From: Gammaproteobacteria bacterium
Lineage (GTDB): Bacteria; Pseudomonadota; Gammaproteobacteria; Pseudomonadales; Azotimanducaceae
Length of the DNA stretch: 64,000 nt
NCBI GenBank assembly: GCA_002689445.1
Contig: NZGC01000094.1
Coordinates: forward strand, 1-64,000
Direction of reading: 5' to 3'
The position numbers were made by a program, and so were the translations under genes. Below the pieces are notes generated by a model that did not search any database, had not been told where the DNA came from, and was given only the letters and a program-made list of their open reading frames with translations. Positions 29,171 to 37,504 of the stretch are shown here, in pieces (position 1 is the first letter of the stretch; each line of letters opens with the position of its first letter).

Positions 29171-31855
29171 ATGTCAAATCAGTTTAACGTAATCTTAGTC
29201 GATGGTTCATCTTACCTGTTCCGGGCCTATCATGCCTTGCCGCCGCTCACATCAGCCAGCGGCCACCCGACGGGTGCCATTAAAGGCGTAGTGAGTATGA
29301 TCCGCAGGCTTGACGCGGACTTTCCTGATGCTCAAGTCATAGTCGTTTTTGATGCGAAAGGCAAAACCTTTCGAAACGATTTATACGCAGATTACAAGGC
29401 CAATCGCCCCCCTATGCCAGAAGATCTCCGGGTTCAAATAGAGCCGATTCATCAAATTATTCAACAAATGGGTCTGCCCCTGGTGGTCGAAGAAGGTGTT
29501 GAAGCGGACGATGTGATAGGCACTTTTGCAGCGCAAGCCGCCGCCGAAGGGAAGTCTGTTCTCATCTCCACCGGCGATAAAGATATGGCTCAGCTGGTTG
29601 GTCCTAATGTGACGCTCATGAATACAATGACGGACTCGTTTCTCGACGAGGCTGCGGTCGTCGAAAAATTCGGTGTTAAGCCGGATCAGATCATTGATTA
29701 CCTCGCCTTGGTTGGCGATACCGTCGATAACATCCCGGGGGTACCCAAGTGCGGCCCTAAAACTGCGGTCAAGTGGCTAACCGCGTATGGATCGATGCAG
29801 GGTGTAATCGACAATGCCGATAAAGTAACCGGCAAAGTCGGTGAATATTTGAGAGATTCGATCAAGCACTTGCCCCTTTCCTATGATCTGGCGACGATCA
29901 GAACGCAACTCGATCTGCCCAACGCGGTCAGCTTCCAATCGGCCCCTCCCAACACCGAGGCGTTGCGCGACCTGTTTGCTCGATATGAGCTTAAGACTTG
30001 GTTAGCGGAATTAGAGTCTGAGCCGGAGCCGCTGACTGAAGCCGTCGCCGTCAATTACGATTTGGTACTCTCGGAATCTGATTTTGAGCGTTGGATGGAC
30101 CGCATAGAGCACGCTTCGGTATTTGCTTTTGATACCGAAACCACGGGTTTAGATTATATGGACGCGGCCTTGGTCGGTGTGTCTGTTTGCACGGCTCCGG
30201 GTCAGGCCGCTTATATTCCTTTTGGCCATGATTATGAAGGTGCGCCAGCTCAATTAGACAGAGCCCAAGTATTGTCGCGTCTAGCCGTTCACTTAACCAA
30301 CAGTGAAAAATTGATTGTGGGTCAGAATCTTAAATTCGATATCAGTATATTGGCTCAGCACGGCACCCAAGTCACAGGCCCGATTGCCGATACCATGCTC
30401 GAATCCTATGTGTATAACAGTGTTGCAACCCGTCATAACATGGATGACCTAGCGGCCAAATACCTGCATCGAAAAACGGTAAAATTTGAGGAAATTGCCG
30501 GCAAAGGTGCGAAACAACTCACTTTTAATCAAATTCCTTTAGAAGCGGCCGCCCACTATGCTGCCGAAGATGCGGATATTACCCTGCAACTGCATGAAGC
30601 GCTTTGGCCGAAGATTGTTGGTGACAATCGGTTGTTGCCTGTTTACCGTGATATTGAATTGCCGTTAGTCCAGGTGCTGTCGCAAATAGAACGCAATGGG
30701 GTTTATCTGGACTGCGATCAGTTAACGGCACAATCGGCTGAAATCGGCGTTCAATTGGAGGCGCTTGCGGTAGAAGCTTACGAGCTGGCGGGAGAGCAAT
30801 TTAACCTCAGCTCTCCCAAGCAGTTGCAAGCGATTTTGTTTGAGAAGCTCCAATTGCCGGTGCTCAAAAAGACGCCGAAGGGACAGCCTTCAACCAATGA
30901 AGCGGTACTGCAAGAGTTAGCCTTGGATTATCCTTTACCCAAGGTGGTGATGAGCTACCGAGGTTTGAGTAAGCTCAAGTCGACGTACACTGATCAGTTG
31001 CCAAAACAGGTGCGTGCGCAAACCGGTAGGCTGCATACTTCCTATCACCAGGCAGTGGCGGCTACGGGGCGTTTATCCAGTACTGACCCAAACCTTCAGA
31101 ATATTCCGATACGAACCGAAGCCGGTCGGAAAGTCAGGAAAGCCTTTGTCGCTCCGCCGGGGTGCAAACTCCTGGCGGCGGACTACTCCCAGATCGAATT
31201 GAGGATAATGGCTCATCTGTCGCGTGATCCGGGGTTAACCACAGCTTTTGCTGAAGGCTTGGATATTCACCGCGCCACGGCCGCGGAGGTCTTTGGTGTT
31301 GATCATGACTCGGTGACATCGGACCAGCGTCGTAGCGCCAAAGCGATTAACTTTGGATTAATCTATGGGATGTCAGCGTTTGGTTTAGCCAAGCAGCTGG
31401 GTATTAGCAGATCTGATGCGCAAATCTATATGGACACCTACTTTGAACGCTATCCCGGCGTTCAACAGTATATGCAAACCATTCGCGACCAAGCTGCTGA
31501 GCAGGGTTACGTTGAAACCTGGTTTGGTCGACGACTGTATCTGCCTGAGATTAACTCGTCCAACTTCCAAATGCGTCAAGCCGCTGAGCGAACAGCCATT
31601 AATGCTCCGATGCAGGGGACAGCAGCGGACATCATCAAGCGCGCCATGATCAATGTGCAGCATTGGCTAGACGAAAGCCAGACTGCTGCAAAGGTGATCA
31701 TGCAGGTCCACGATGAACTGGTGCTCGAGGTCGAGGATGCGGCACTGGAAGCCACCCAGGCGACGGTGGTGGATTTAATGGAGAACGCGGCTCAGCTTGA
31801 AATCCCGTTGATTGTCGAAGTGGGCGTTGCCGAAGATTGGGAAGGCGCGCATTAA
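29171..31855 (+). CDS. polA: DNA polymerase I
   Basis: Repair and Okazaki-fragment polymerase. The 894 residues comprise a 5'-3' exonuclease (residues 1-290; VDGSSYLFRAYHAL, YKANRP), a 3'-5' proofreading domain with the intact catalytic motif FDTETTGLD (about residue 319), and a family A polymerase domain with LLAADYSQIELRIMAHL (motif A), RRSAKAINFGLIYGM (motif B) and QVHDELVLEV (motif C). All three active sites look intact. It is followed by a noncoding stretch with terminators and a likely small RNA. Confidence 0.98.
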   Translation: MSNQFNVILVDGSSYLFRAYHALPPLTSASGHPTGAIKGVVSMIRRLDADFPDAQVIVVFDAKGKTFRNDLYADYKANRPPMPEDLRVQIEPIHQIIQQMGLPLVVEEGVEADDVIGTFAAQAAAEGKSVLISTGDKDMAQLVGPNVTLMNTMTDSFLDEAAVVEKFGVKPDQIIDYLALVGDTVDNIPGVPKCGPKTAVKWLTAYGSMQGVIDNADKVTGKVGEYLRDSIKHLPLSYDLATIRTQLDLPNAVSFQSAPPNTEALRDLFARYELKTWLAELESEPEPLTEAVAVNYDLVLSESDFERWMDRIEHASVFAFDTETTGLDYMDAALVGVSVCTAPGQAAYIPFGHDYEGAPAQLDRAQVLSRLAVHLTNSEKLIVGQNLKFDISILAQHGTQVTGPIADTMLESYVYNSVATRHNMDDLAAKYLHRKTVKFEEIAGKGAKQLTFNQIPLEAAAHYAAEDADITLQLHEALWPKIVGDNRLLPVYRDIELPLVQVLSQIERNGVYLDCDQLTAQSAEIGVQLEALAVEAYELAGEQFNLSSPKQLQAILFEKLQLPVLKKTPKGQPSTNEAVLQELALDYPLPKVVMSYRGLSKLKSTYTDQLPKQVRAQTGRLHTSYHQAVAATGRLSSTDPNLQNIPIRTEAGRKVRKAFVAPPGCKLLAADYSQIELRIMAHLSRDPGLTTAFAEGLDIHRATAAEVFGVDHDSVTSDQRRSAKAINFGLIYGMSAFGLAKQLGISRSDAQIYMDTYFERYPGVQQYMQTIRDQAAEQGYVETWFGRRLYLPEINSSNFQMRQAAERTAINAPMQGTAADIIKRAMINVQHWLDESQTAAKVIMQVHDELVLEVEDAALEATQATVVDLMENAAQLEIPLIVEVGVAEDWEGAH

Positions 31856-31887
31856 CGCTTCAGGTCCTGAATCGAGAGTGTAGCGTC

Positions 31888-31917
31888 TATTTTGCTCAGG
31901 ATAATCCGAGCAAAATA
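31888..31917 (+). repeat. 10-bp stem-loop downstream of polA
   Basis: TATTTTGCTC (31888-31897) and GAGCAAAATA (31908-31917) form a perfect 10-bp stem with a 10-base loop, 33 bases after the polA stop. No T-run follows directly; it may protect the polA mRNA 3' end or take part in termination. Confidence 0.5.
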
Positions 31918-31950
31918 TTCGTGAGGCTCTTGCAGGGTCCATCCTGAAGC

Positions 31951-31979
31951 CCTCTTTGAAAAAGAGGCCGAAATTTTTT
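31951..31979 (+). terminator. Probable polA terminator
   Basis: CCTCTTT (31951-31957) pairs with AAAGAGG (31961-31967) across a GAA loop, followed after 6 bases by six T (31974-31979). The gap before the T-run makes it sub-optimal, but its position between polA and a new promoter fits. Confidence 0.5.
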
Positions 31980-31990
31980 AACCAAGCGTG

Positions 31991-32018
31991 GGAACTATTG
32001 TTATTTTCATCGGTCTGA
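31991..32018 (+). promoter_or_regulatory. Extracytoplasmic (sigma E/AlgU-type) promoter
   Basis: GGAACTA (31991-31997) and TCTGA (32014-32018) are spaced by 16 bases. This closely matches the sigma E/AlgU consensus (GAACTT, 16-17 bases, TCtGA), with one mismatch in the -35. It points away from polA toward the terminator at 32094 and predicts a start around 32024-32026. Confidence 0.65.
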
Positions 32019-32024
32019 AAGTTT

Positions 32025-32128
32025 GTGACCTATGAAAATCATAGTGTTTTCAGCAGAAGCTTCGGTTTTCCCCCATTTTACCGAAGTCTCGGACCCACCC
32101 GTAATAGAGATTACGGGTGGGTTTTTTT
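32025..32128 (+). ncRNA. Candidate small RNA in the polA-engB gap (ErsA/Spot 42 position)
   Basis: About 104 bases lie between the predicted start of the sigma E-type promoter and the end of a strong intrinsic terminator, with no plausible open frame. A hairpin CTTCGG (32060-32065)/CCGAAG (32081-32086) presents a 15-base loop holding CCCCC, a good candidate seed for pairing to ribosome-binding sites. Spot 42 (enterics) and ErsA (Pseudomonas, AlgU-dependent) are both encoded between polA and engB, so position, promoter type and terminator agree. Primary sequence similarity to either was not tested. The 5' end is approximate. Confidence 0.65.
32094..32128 (+). terminator. Strong intrinsic terminator
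   Basis: CCCACCCGTAAT (32094-32105) and ATTACGGGTGGG (32110-32121) form a perfect 12-bp stem with loop AGAG, followed by seven T (32122-32128). It terminates forward-strand transcription. Its 3' arm overlaps the last engB codons on the opposite strand; no T-run exists for reverse-strand termination. Confidence 0.9.
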
Positions 32129-32722
32129 ATGGCCTTCGGCCAGCCAACCATCAAGCACAGTGGTAAGCATTTCAAGACCCAATCCAGAAAGGGCGGAAAA
32201 AGTTTGAGCCGTGACCTCAGCAGGGAGGTCCTTGCGCCTGTTGAGTAATGTCGTTTGTTGCGCACCCCGGCTCAACTTGTCGGCCTTCGTCAGGAGTATG
32301 TGGAGAGGAATCTTTGATTGCCGCGCCCAATCGAGCATCATCCGGTCAAATGGCTTGAAGGGGTGTCGGATGTCGGACAATAGTACCAGTCCAACGAGGC
32401 TTGCTCGAGATCGGAGGTATTCATCTAAGTGGGTCTGCCAGTAGTGTTTGAGCGAGATGGGTACTTTTGCATAACCATAACCGGGCAAGTCGACGAGTCT
32501 CGCTTGGGTCGATAACTCAAAAAAATTAATGAGTTGAGTCCTGCCAGGTGTCTTACTCGTGCGAGCCAATTTTTTTTGGCGCGTCAGGGTGTTGATCGCG
32601 CTCGATTTTCCGGCATTGGAGCGACCACAAAAGGCAACCTCTGCCCCGTCATCAGATGGGCATTGGCTGAGCTTAGCGGCACTCACCAGAAATTGAGCAG
32701 ACTGATAGTTGAACTGTTTCAT
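32111..32722 (-). CDS. engB: Ribosome biogenesis GTPase EngB/YsxC
   Basis: Essential GTPase for 50S subunit assembly. The 203-residue TrmE-Era-EngA-type G domain has G1 GRSNAGKSS (about 35-43), G3 DLPGYGYAK and G4 TKAD. ATG 32722 gives the family N-terminus ([11 protein letters not shown]); an in-frame extension of 28 codons is unlikely. It is encoded opposite polA across the small-RNA region, the standard gammaproteobacterial arrangement, and its final codons lie in the terminator stem. Confidence 0.95.
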   Translation of the reverse strand: MKQFNYQSAQFLVSAAKLSQCPSDDGAEVAFCGRSNAGKSSAINTLTRQKKLARTSKTPGRTQLINFFELSTQARLVDLPGYGYAKVPISLKHYWQTHLDEYLRSRASLVGLVLLSDIRHPFKPFDRMMLDWARQSKIPLHILLTKADKLSRGAQQTTLLNRRKDLPAEVTAQTFSALSGLGLEMLTTVLDGWLAEGHKKTHP

Positions 32723-32744
32723 AGCGAATACTTCGTGTCCCGAT

Positions 32745-32773
32745 CTGTCACTTGGGTGCGTTTTAGATATAAT
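32745..32773 (+). promoter_or_regulatory. Sigma-70 promoter for the cytochrome c4 gene
   Basis: CTGTCA (32745-32750, 4/6) and a perfect TATAAT (32768-32773) are spaced by 17 bases. The predicted start is near 32780, leaving a leader of about 75 bases before the cytochrome c4 ATG. Confidence 0.6.
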
Positions 32774-32855
32774 AGCGCATCCTACGAAGCGCGGTCGTCC
32801 AAGCATGGCGATGTGCTCGAAAAAGGTCTGCGGTTTTAAACATTAAAGGTGGGTC

Positions 32856-33461
32856 ATGCTGAAATTGATTTGGAGTCTTTGTCTTTTAGGATTAAGCCAC
32901 GTGGCGTTAGCAGAAGGTAATGCTGAGCGGGGTGAAGCTTTAACTGCGACCTGTGTGGCTTGTCACGGCACGGATGGCAATAGTCCTGCAGGAAGCTTTC
33001 CTAATATAGCTGGCCAAAACGCGGCTTACTTACTCAAGCAGCTACAAGAGATACAGTCAGGCGAGCGCAGCGCAGTCTTGATGACGGGTATCCTAGATGG
33101 AATGACACAGCAAGATTTAGAAGACCTCAGCGTTTATTACGCAGGCCAACGGGCTGCGACAGGCGCCGCAGATCCAGCGCTTGCTGCCTTGGGCGAAAGC
33201 ATTTACAAAGCGGGGATCGCGCGCAAAGGCATTGCGGCGTGCACGGGTTGTCATTCGCCAACGGGGGCGGGTAATGGCTTAGCAGGGGTTCCAAAGATCG
33301 GTGGTCAATGGGCAGAATACACTGAGACCCAGTTAAAGGCTTTCCGCTCAGGGGCTCGCGGCAATGATGGTGACAGTAAGATGATGCGATTGTCGGCAAT
33401 GGATCTAAGCGACGATGAGATCAATGCGGTCTCATCCTATATCGCGGGACTCAGGCCTTAA
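32856..33461 (+). CDS. Diheme cytochrome c4
   Basis: Periplasmic electron carrier to terminal oxidases. The 201-residue protein has a signal peptide (cleaved after HVALA) and two similar class I cytochrome domains, with heme motifs CVACH and CTGCH and a Met ligand region in each half (e.g. KMMRLSAMDLSDDE). AAAGGTGGG precedes the ATG. Location next to dsbA and engB matches Pseudomonas. It could feed the caa3-type oxidase encoded at 20-27 kb. Confidence 0.93.
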   Translation: MLKLIWSLCLLGLSHVALAEGNAERGEALTATCVACHGTDGNSPAGSFPNIAGQNAAYLLKQLQEIQSGERSAVLMTGILDGMTQQDLEDLSVYYAGQRAATGAADPALAALGESIYKAGIARKGIAACTGCHSPTGAGNGLAGVPKIGGQWAEYTETQLKAFRSGARGNDGDSKMMRLSAMDLSDDEINAVSSYIAGLRP

Positions 33462-33492
33462 ATCGAGTGAGCAAACCCAGGATCGATAACAA

Positions 33493-33519
33493 AGCACTAA
33501 GGCCATGGTCTTTAGTGCT
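33493..33519 (+). repeat. Perfect stem-loop between cytochrome c4 and dsbA
   Basis: AGCACTAA (33493-33500) pairs with TTAGTGCT (33512-33519); inner GG/TC pairs may lengthen the stem to 10. No T-run follows (CTTGATAAGG), so it is more likely an mRNA-processing or stabilising structure than a terminator. Confidence 0.5.
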
Positions 33520-33537
33520 CTTGATAAGGGGAAAGAC

Positions 33538-34167
33538 ATGGTAGCGAAGATAGTAAAGCAAGGCATAGCCTTATGGTTCACCTTGATCATGGGCATGGAG
33601 CTTACTTACGGTGCTCAGTACGAGGCCGGCGTACACTATTTTGAATTACCCACGCCTGTTGCCGTTAGTGGAGATGGCGTCGAAGTTACCGAGTATTTTT
33701 CTTACATGTGCGGCCACTGTTACCAGTTCGAGCCTGTGTTGGCAGCCTGGGTTGAACGACTGCCAGAAGATGTCGTTTTTGATCGCACTCCGGCAATTTG
33801 GAACAAGCCGTATCAGCAGATGGCGCAGGTTTACTACACGCTTAAAGCCATGAACGTTTTGGATAAGATGCATTTGGAAGTGTTCAATGCCATTCATTTA
33901 AAGCGTATGAATCTGCAAGATCCCAGCAAGATTGCAGACCTCCTTGCAGACAACGGTATCGACGGCGTCGCCTTTGGTAAGGTCTTTGCGAGTTTTGGGG
34001 TGCGAGCGAGCTTACAGCAAGCAGAAGCACGGGGGCGTGCCTATCAGGCAACCGGGGTGCCTTCTTTGATTGTTAACGGTAAATATCGTATCGACGCCGG
34101 TGCCGCCGGCAGCACCCAAGCGATGTTAGCGATCGCTGACTATCTGATTGAGTTGGAGCGGCCGTAA
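33538..34167 (+). CDS. dsbA: Thiol:disulfide interchange protein DsbA
   Basis: Periplasmic oxidase that introduces disulfides into exported proteins and is re-oxidised by DsbB (57.8 kb). The 209-residue protein has a signal peptide ending near LTYGA, a thioredoxin fold with active site CGHC (58-61), and the cis-Pro loop in TGVPSLIVNG. ATG 33538 is chosen: AAGGGG lies 6 bases upstream, and the frame extends only 11 codons further to a GTG/ATG region inside the stem-loop. Confidence 0.94.
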   Translation: MVAKIVKQGIALWFTLIMGMELTYGAQYEAGVHYFELPTPVAVSGDGVEVTEYFSYMCGHCYQFEPVLAAWVERLPEDVVFDRTPAIWNKPYQQMAQVYYTLKAMNVLDKMHLEVFNAIHLKRMNLQDPSKIADLLADNGIDGVAFGKVFASFGVRASLQQAEARGRAYQATGVPSLIVNGKYRIDAGAAGSTQAMLAIADYLIELERP

Positions 34168-34175
34168 TCTCTGAC

Positions 34176-35756
34176 TTGAGGTTAGGCCACCACTGGCAGC
34201 CTGAAGACATTCATGCCGCCGATTTTGCTGTGTTGGGTGTTGCTGAGGAGGATCTCCTTGATAGCCTGCCAGGCGGTCCAGCATCCGCGTTAGATCAATG
34301 GGCGATCACCTCACCGAGAGCCACCTGTTTAGTGACAGAAGGTCACACCTGGAGCTACGCACAAGTTGCGTTGAGTAAAAACCAACTCGCCGCAAATTTT
34401 TCGAGGTTGGGTATCAAGCCGGTACAACGCGTTGTGTTGTGCTTGGAGAATGGGTTGCCTTTAGTCAGCGCGCTGCTTGCTTTGAATCAGATCGGTGCTA
34501 TTGCGGTTATCTTGAGTCCAAGATTGACTGATTTCGAACAGCAGAAAATTATTGATCACGCCCTTCCGATCGGTGTCATAAAAGCCGCCACTGAATTGCC
34601 CGCAACGACCACCGAACAGGTGGCTGGGTCAGCAGAAGCTGGGCTTTCAATTCACGGTCTTAAATGGGCGCCAAGGGAGGTGCCGCCAGAGATTCAATTG
34701 GTCAACTCGGGATCTCCGATCGCAGCGATGATTTACACAACCGGCACGACCGGGGCGCCGAAAGGGGTTATGTTGACCAATCAGAACTTAATGTTTACGG
34801 GGTTTGTATCCGGTAAGTTAAGAGGCATGACGCCTGAAGACCGAGTGCTAACCGCCCTCCCTTTATCGCATGCCTTTGGTCTGTCTGCGGTCCTGTGCTC
34901 TGTGCTGGTGCAGGGGGCGAGTCTTTATCTCGAGGCAACTTTTTCCGCTAAGCGGGTCATTAAAACCTTTTACGAGCAGGGTATAACGGGTTTCTTGGGC
35001 GTTCCTGCAATGTATTCGCAGATATTAGACAGTCATCAAGGTGAGATGAAGACGTTTCCAGCCTTGAGATTCATTTTCTCGGGGGGTGCCCCCCTTGATC
35101 TCAAGCTTAAATCGGCGGTTGAGCAATTCTTTGGTCTACCCTTACACAACGGATATGGGATGACGGAATCAGGGCCGACCATCGCTCAGACTCGGCTTTA
35201 TGCGCCTTTGAGTGATACCTCCGTCGGGTTTGTGATTCCGGGCGTGTCTTATCGAATCGAACCGTTGTCGAAAGCGGATAGCGGCGTGGGTGAATTGCAG
35301 GTCAGCGGACCAAATATCATGGCAGGATATTTTAGGGCGCAAACACTAACCGAGAGTGTGATCAAAGAGGGCTGGCTGTCCACCGGCGATTTAGCCAAAG
35401 TCTCCGAGATCGGTACCCTTGAGATTGTTGGCCGAATTAAAGAATTAATCATAAGAAATGGATTCAATGTTTATCCGCCCGAAGTTGAGGCCGCCCTGAT
35501 GTCTTTACCCGAAGTCAAACAAGCCGCCGTTGTGGGTGATCGTCAAGCGGGCAATGAGTCCATTCTCGCCTTTGTTGAAATATGGTCTGATCATAGATTC
35601 GACGATGAGGAAGCCAGGAAGGCCCTCAAGCAGAAACTCGCGGGTTATAAACTGCCTGACCGCATCCAGGTGGTCGATGCGCTGCCGGCAGCGCCGTCGG
35701 GGAAAATTTTAAAGCACCGGCTAACGATTAACGGGCTTGATCGAGGCGTTGATTGA
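34176..35756 (+). CDS. Acyl-CoA synthetase / AMP-dependent ligase
   Basis: ANL-superfamily adenylate-forming enzyme, 526 residues. The sequence shows the P-loop YTTGTTGAPKGVM (about 188-200), A5 motif YGMTESGPT, A7 STGDLA, A8 GRIKELIIRNGFNVYPPEVE and the C-terminal catalytic Lys in PSGKILKHRL. This is the fatty acid/aryl-CoA ligase type with no carrier domain. Substrate cannot be assigned. The start is TTG 34176, the first start after an upstream in-frame stop (34149), so the N-terminus is uncertain. It begins 8 bases after dsbA and may be co-transcribed. Confidence 0.82.
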   Translation: MRLGHHWQPEDIHAADFAVLGVAEEDLLDSLPGGPASALDQWAITSPRATCLVTEGHTWSYAQVALSKNQLAANFSRLGIKPVQRVVLCLENGLPLVSALLALNQIGAIAVILSPRLTDFEQQKIIDHALPIGVIKAATELPATTTEQVAGSAEAGLSIHGLKWAPREVPPEIQLVNSGSPIAAMIYTTGTTGAPKGVMLTNQNLMFTGFVSGKLRGMTPEDRVLTALPLSHAFGLSAVLCSVLVQGASLYLEATFSAKRVIKTFYEQGITGFLGVPAMYSQILDSHQGEMKTFPALRFIFSGGAPLDLKLKSAVEQFFGLPLHNGYGMTESGPTIAQTRLYAPLSDTSVGFVIPGVSYRIEPLSKADSGVGELQVSGPNIMAGYFRAQTLTESVIKEGWLSTGDLAKVSEIGTLEIVGRIKELIIRNGFNVYPPEVEAALMSLPEVKQAAVVGDRQAGNESILAFVEIWSDHRFDDEEARKALKQKLAGYKLPDRIQVVDALPAAPSGKILKHRLTINGLDRGVD

Positions 35757-35923
35757 ATTCAAGCATTCCTTCGAATAAAATTCGTCATGGCGCTCAACTT
35801 TTCTATATTTCCACGTACCACCCTACCCTCGCGCGCCGCCGCAATTGTCGACTCAAAAAATTGTATTGCTTCGGACCCATGGACGGGGTGCGATGACTCG
35901 ATGCTATTCGATAGGAGTGAATC

Positions 35924-37444
35924 ATGGCTAGAATGTTAGAAGATACGTCGCGTACCTTCGCAGAATATTTGTTAATACCGCGTCTCACGCGTCGAGATCA
36001 ACGCATTGATCAAATCGATTTGTCTGCGCCATTATCGAGAATAACGCCTGAAAAACCCCTCGGATTATCGATCAATATCCCGGTTGTTTCCGCCTGCATG
36101 CAAGCCGTATCAGGTACTGATCTAGCGATTGCGCTGGCTCGTCAGGGAGGTTTGAGCATGATTTTTTGCTCGCAAAGTATTGAAAGCCAGGTAGCAATGG
36201 TCCAAAAAGTCAAAGCACACAAGGCGGGGTTTGTCACCAGCGGCGCTAACATCAAACCCGATGCGCCTCTACAAGCGGTATTATCGCTGATGAATGAAAG
36301 CGGACATTCGACCATTCCTGTCACTGACGACGGGACTTCTGAAGGAATGTTTTTGGGCTTAATCACCGATCAGGATTTTTGGGAGTTTGAGGACGATCTA
36401 ACCAATTTAGTCAGTGAGCACATGACTCCTAAATCAGAGGTGATCTTCGGTACTGAGGGTATTTCCTTGCGGGAAGCGAATCGGTTATTGCACAAGAACA
36501 AAAAGGACTGTCTACCTATCTTGACGCAAACCGGCGAATTGGCCGCTTTGGTCTTTAAGAAGGACTATGTTGATCATCAGAAGCACCCTCTCGAGTTACT
36601 GGATGACGGTAAACGCCTTCGTGTTGGTGCCGCCATCAATACCCACGATTATCGCGAGCGGGTGCCTGCGCTGATTGATGCTGGGGTTGATGCTGTTTGC
36701 TTTGATTCGTCAGATGGCTTTACTGAGTTCCAGATGGATGGTTTGGTATGGATCCGTGATCACTATGGTCCGGAGCTGGTGATTGGCGGTGGCAACGTGG
36801 TTTCGGCTGAAGGGTTCGATTATCTTGCGAGCTCCGGATTGGTTGACTTTATCAAAGTCGGTATCGGCGGCGGCTCAATTTGTATCACTCGAGAACAAAA
36901 AGGGGTGGGTCGAGGACAAGCTTCCGCATTGCTTGAGGTGGTTGCTCGTCGTGATGCTTATTTTGAGGAAACGGGTATCTATATCCCTATCTGTTCAGAT
37001 GGTGGGCTTTCCAACGATACGCAAATTGTCATGGCCCTGGCGATGGGAGCTGATTTCGTGATGATGGGACGATATTTTGCGATGACTGAAGAAAGTCCTA
37101 CGTCTAAGGTCTCGATCAATGGCCAAATGTATAAACCTTATTGGGGAGAAGGTACGGCCCGAGCCCAGAATTGGCAGCGCTACAGTGAAGGCATGAGCAG
37201 TCGAAAGATGGTGTTTGAAGAAGGCGTTGACGCTTTTGTGCCGTTGGTCGGGTCGGTGTCTGAGGTGCTGGAAACTACGTTACATAAATTGAAAAGTACG
37301 ATGATGAACCTCGGTTCAGACGATTTAGCTCAGTTCAGAGATCAGGCAGTGATAACCCAAGTGTCGGAACAATCGATCGTGGAAGCGGGCACCGCCAACG
37401 TTTTTAAGTTTGGGCGAAACCGCGATTTTGATGAATCTGACTAG
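35924..37444 (+). CDS. IMP dehydrogenase/GMP reductase-family protein with CBS domains
   Basis: TIM-barrel oxidoreductase acting on purine nucleotides, most likely IMP to XMP. The 506-residue protein has an inserted pair of CBS domains (about residues 100-215) and a catalytic-loop cysteine at 320 in GIGGGSICITRE. The canonical loop is GIGPGSICTTR, and the usual flap RGMGS is replaced by WGEGTARAQNW. It therefore belongs to a divergent IMPDH subgroup, so guaB is not asserted; a GMP reductase role is possible. AGGAG 11-7 bases before the ATG supports the start. It stands alone, without guaA. Confidence 0.75.
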   Translation: MARMLEDTSRTFAEYLLIPRLTRRDQRIDQIDLSAPLSRITPEKPLGLSINIPVVSACMQAVSGTDLAIALARQGGLSMIFCSQSIESQVAMVQKVKAHKAGFVTSGANIKPDAPLQAVLSLMNESGHSTIPVTDDGTSEGMFLGLITDQDFWEFEDDLTNLVSEHMTPKSEVIFGTEGISLREANRLLHKNKKDCLPILTQTGELAALVFKKDYVDHQKHPLELLDDGKRLRVGAAINTHDYRERVPALIDAGVDAVCFDSSDGFTEFQMDGLVWIRDHYGPELVIGGGNVVSAEGFDYLASSGLVDFIKVGIGGGSICITREQKGVGRGQASALLEVVARRDAYFEETGIYIPICSDGGLSNDTQIVMALAMGADFVMMGRYFAMTEESPTSKVSINGQMYKPYWGEGTARAQNWQRYSEGMSSRKMVFEEGVDAFVPLVGSVSEVLETTLHKLKSTMMNLGSDDLAQFRDQAVITQVSEQSIVEAGTANVFKFGRNRDFDESD

Positions 37445-37504
37445 GGTCAACCCGCGTATTTTTGGGTATAATCTGCGCGCGAAAAAGCTTAAGGGAACGG
37501 TCCG

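Noticed and set aside
32094-32128. Bidirectional terminator serving engB as well
   Set aside because: A T-run exists only on the forward strand; the reverse strand continues GTCCGAGAC.
35757-35923. Purine riboswitch before the IMPDH-type gene
   Set aside because: No paired P1/P2/P3 elements or conserved junction bases were seen; only a normal ribosome site near the ATG.
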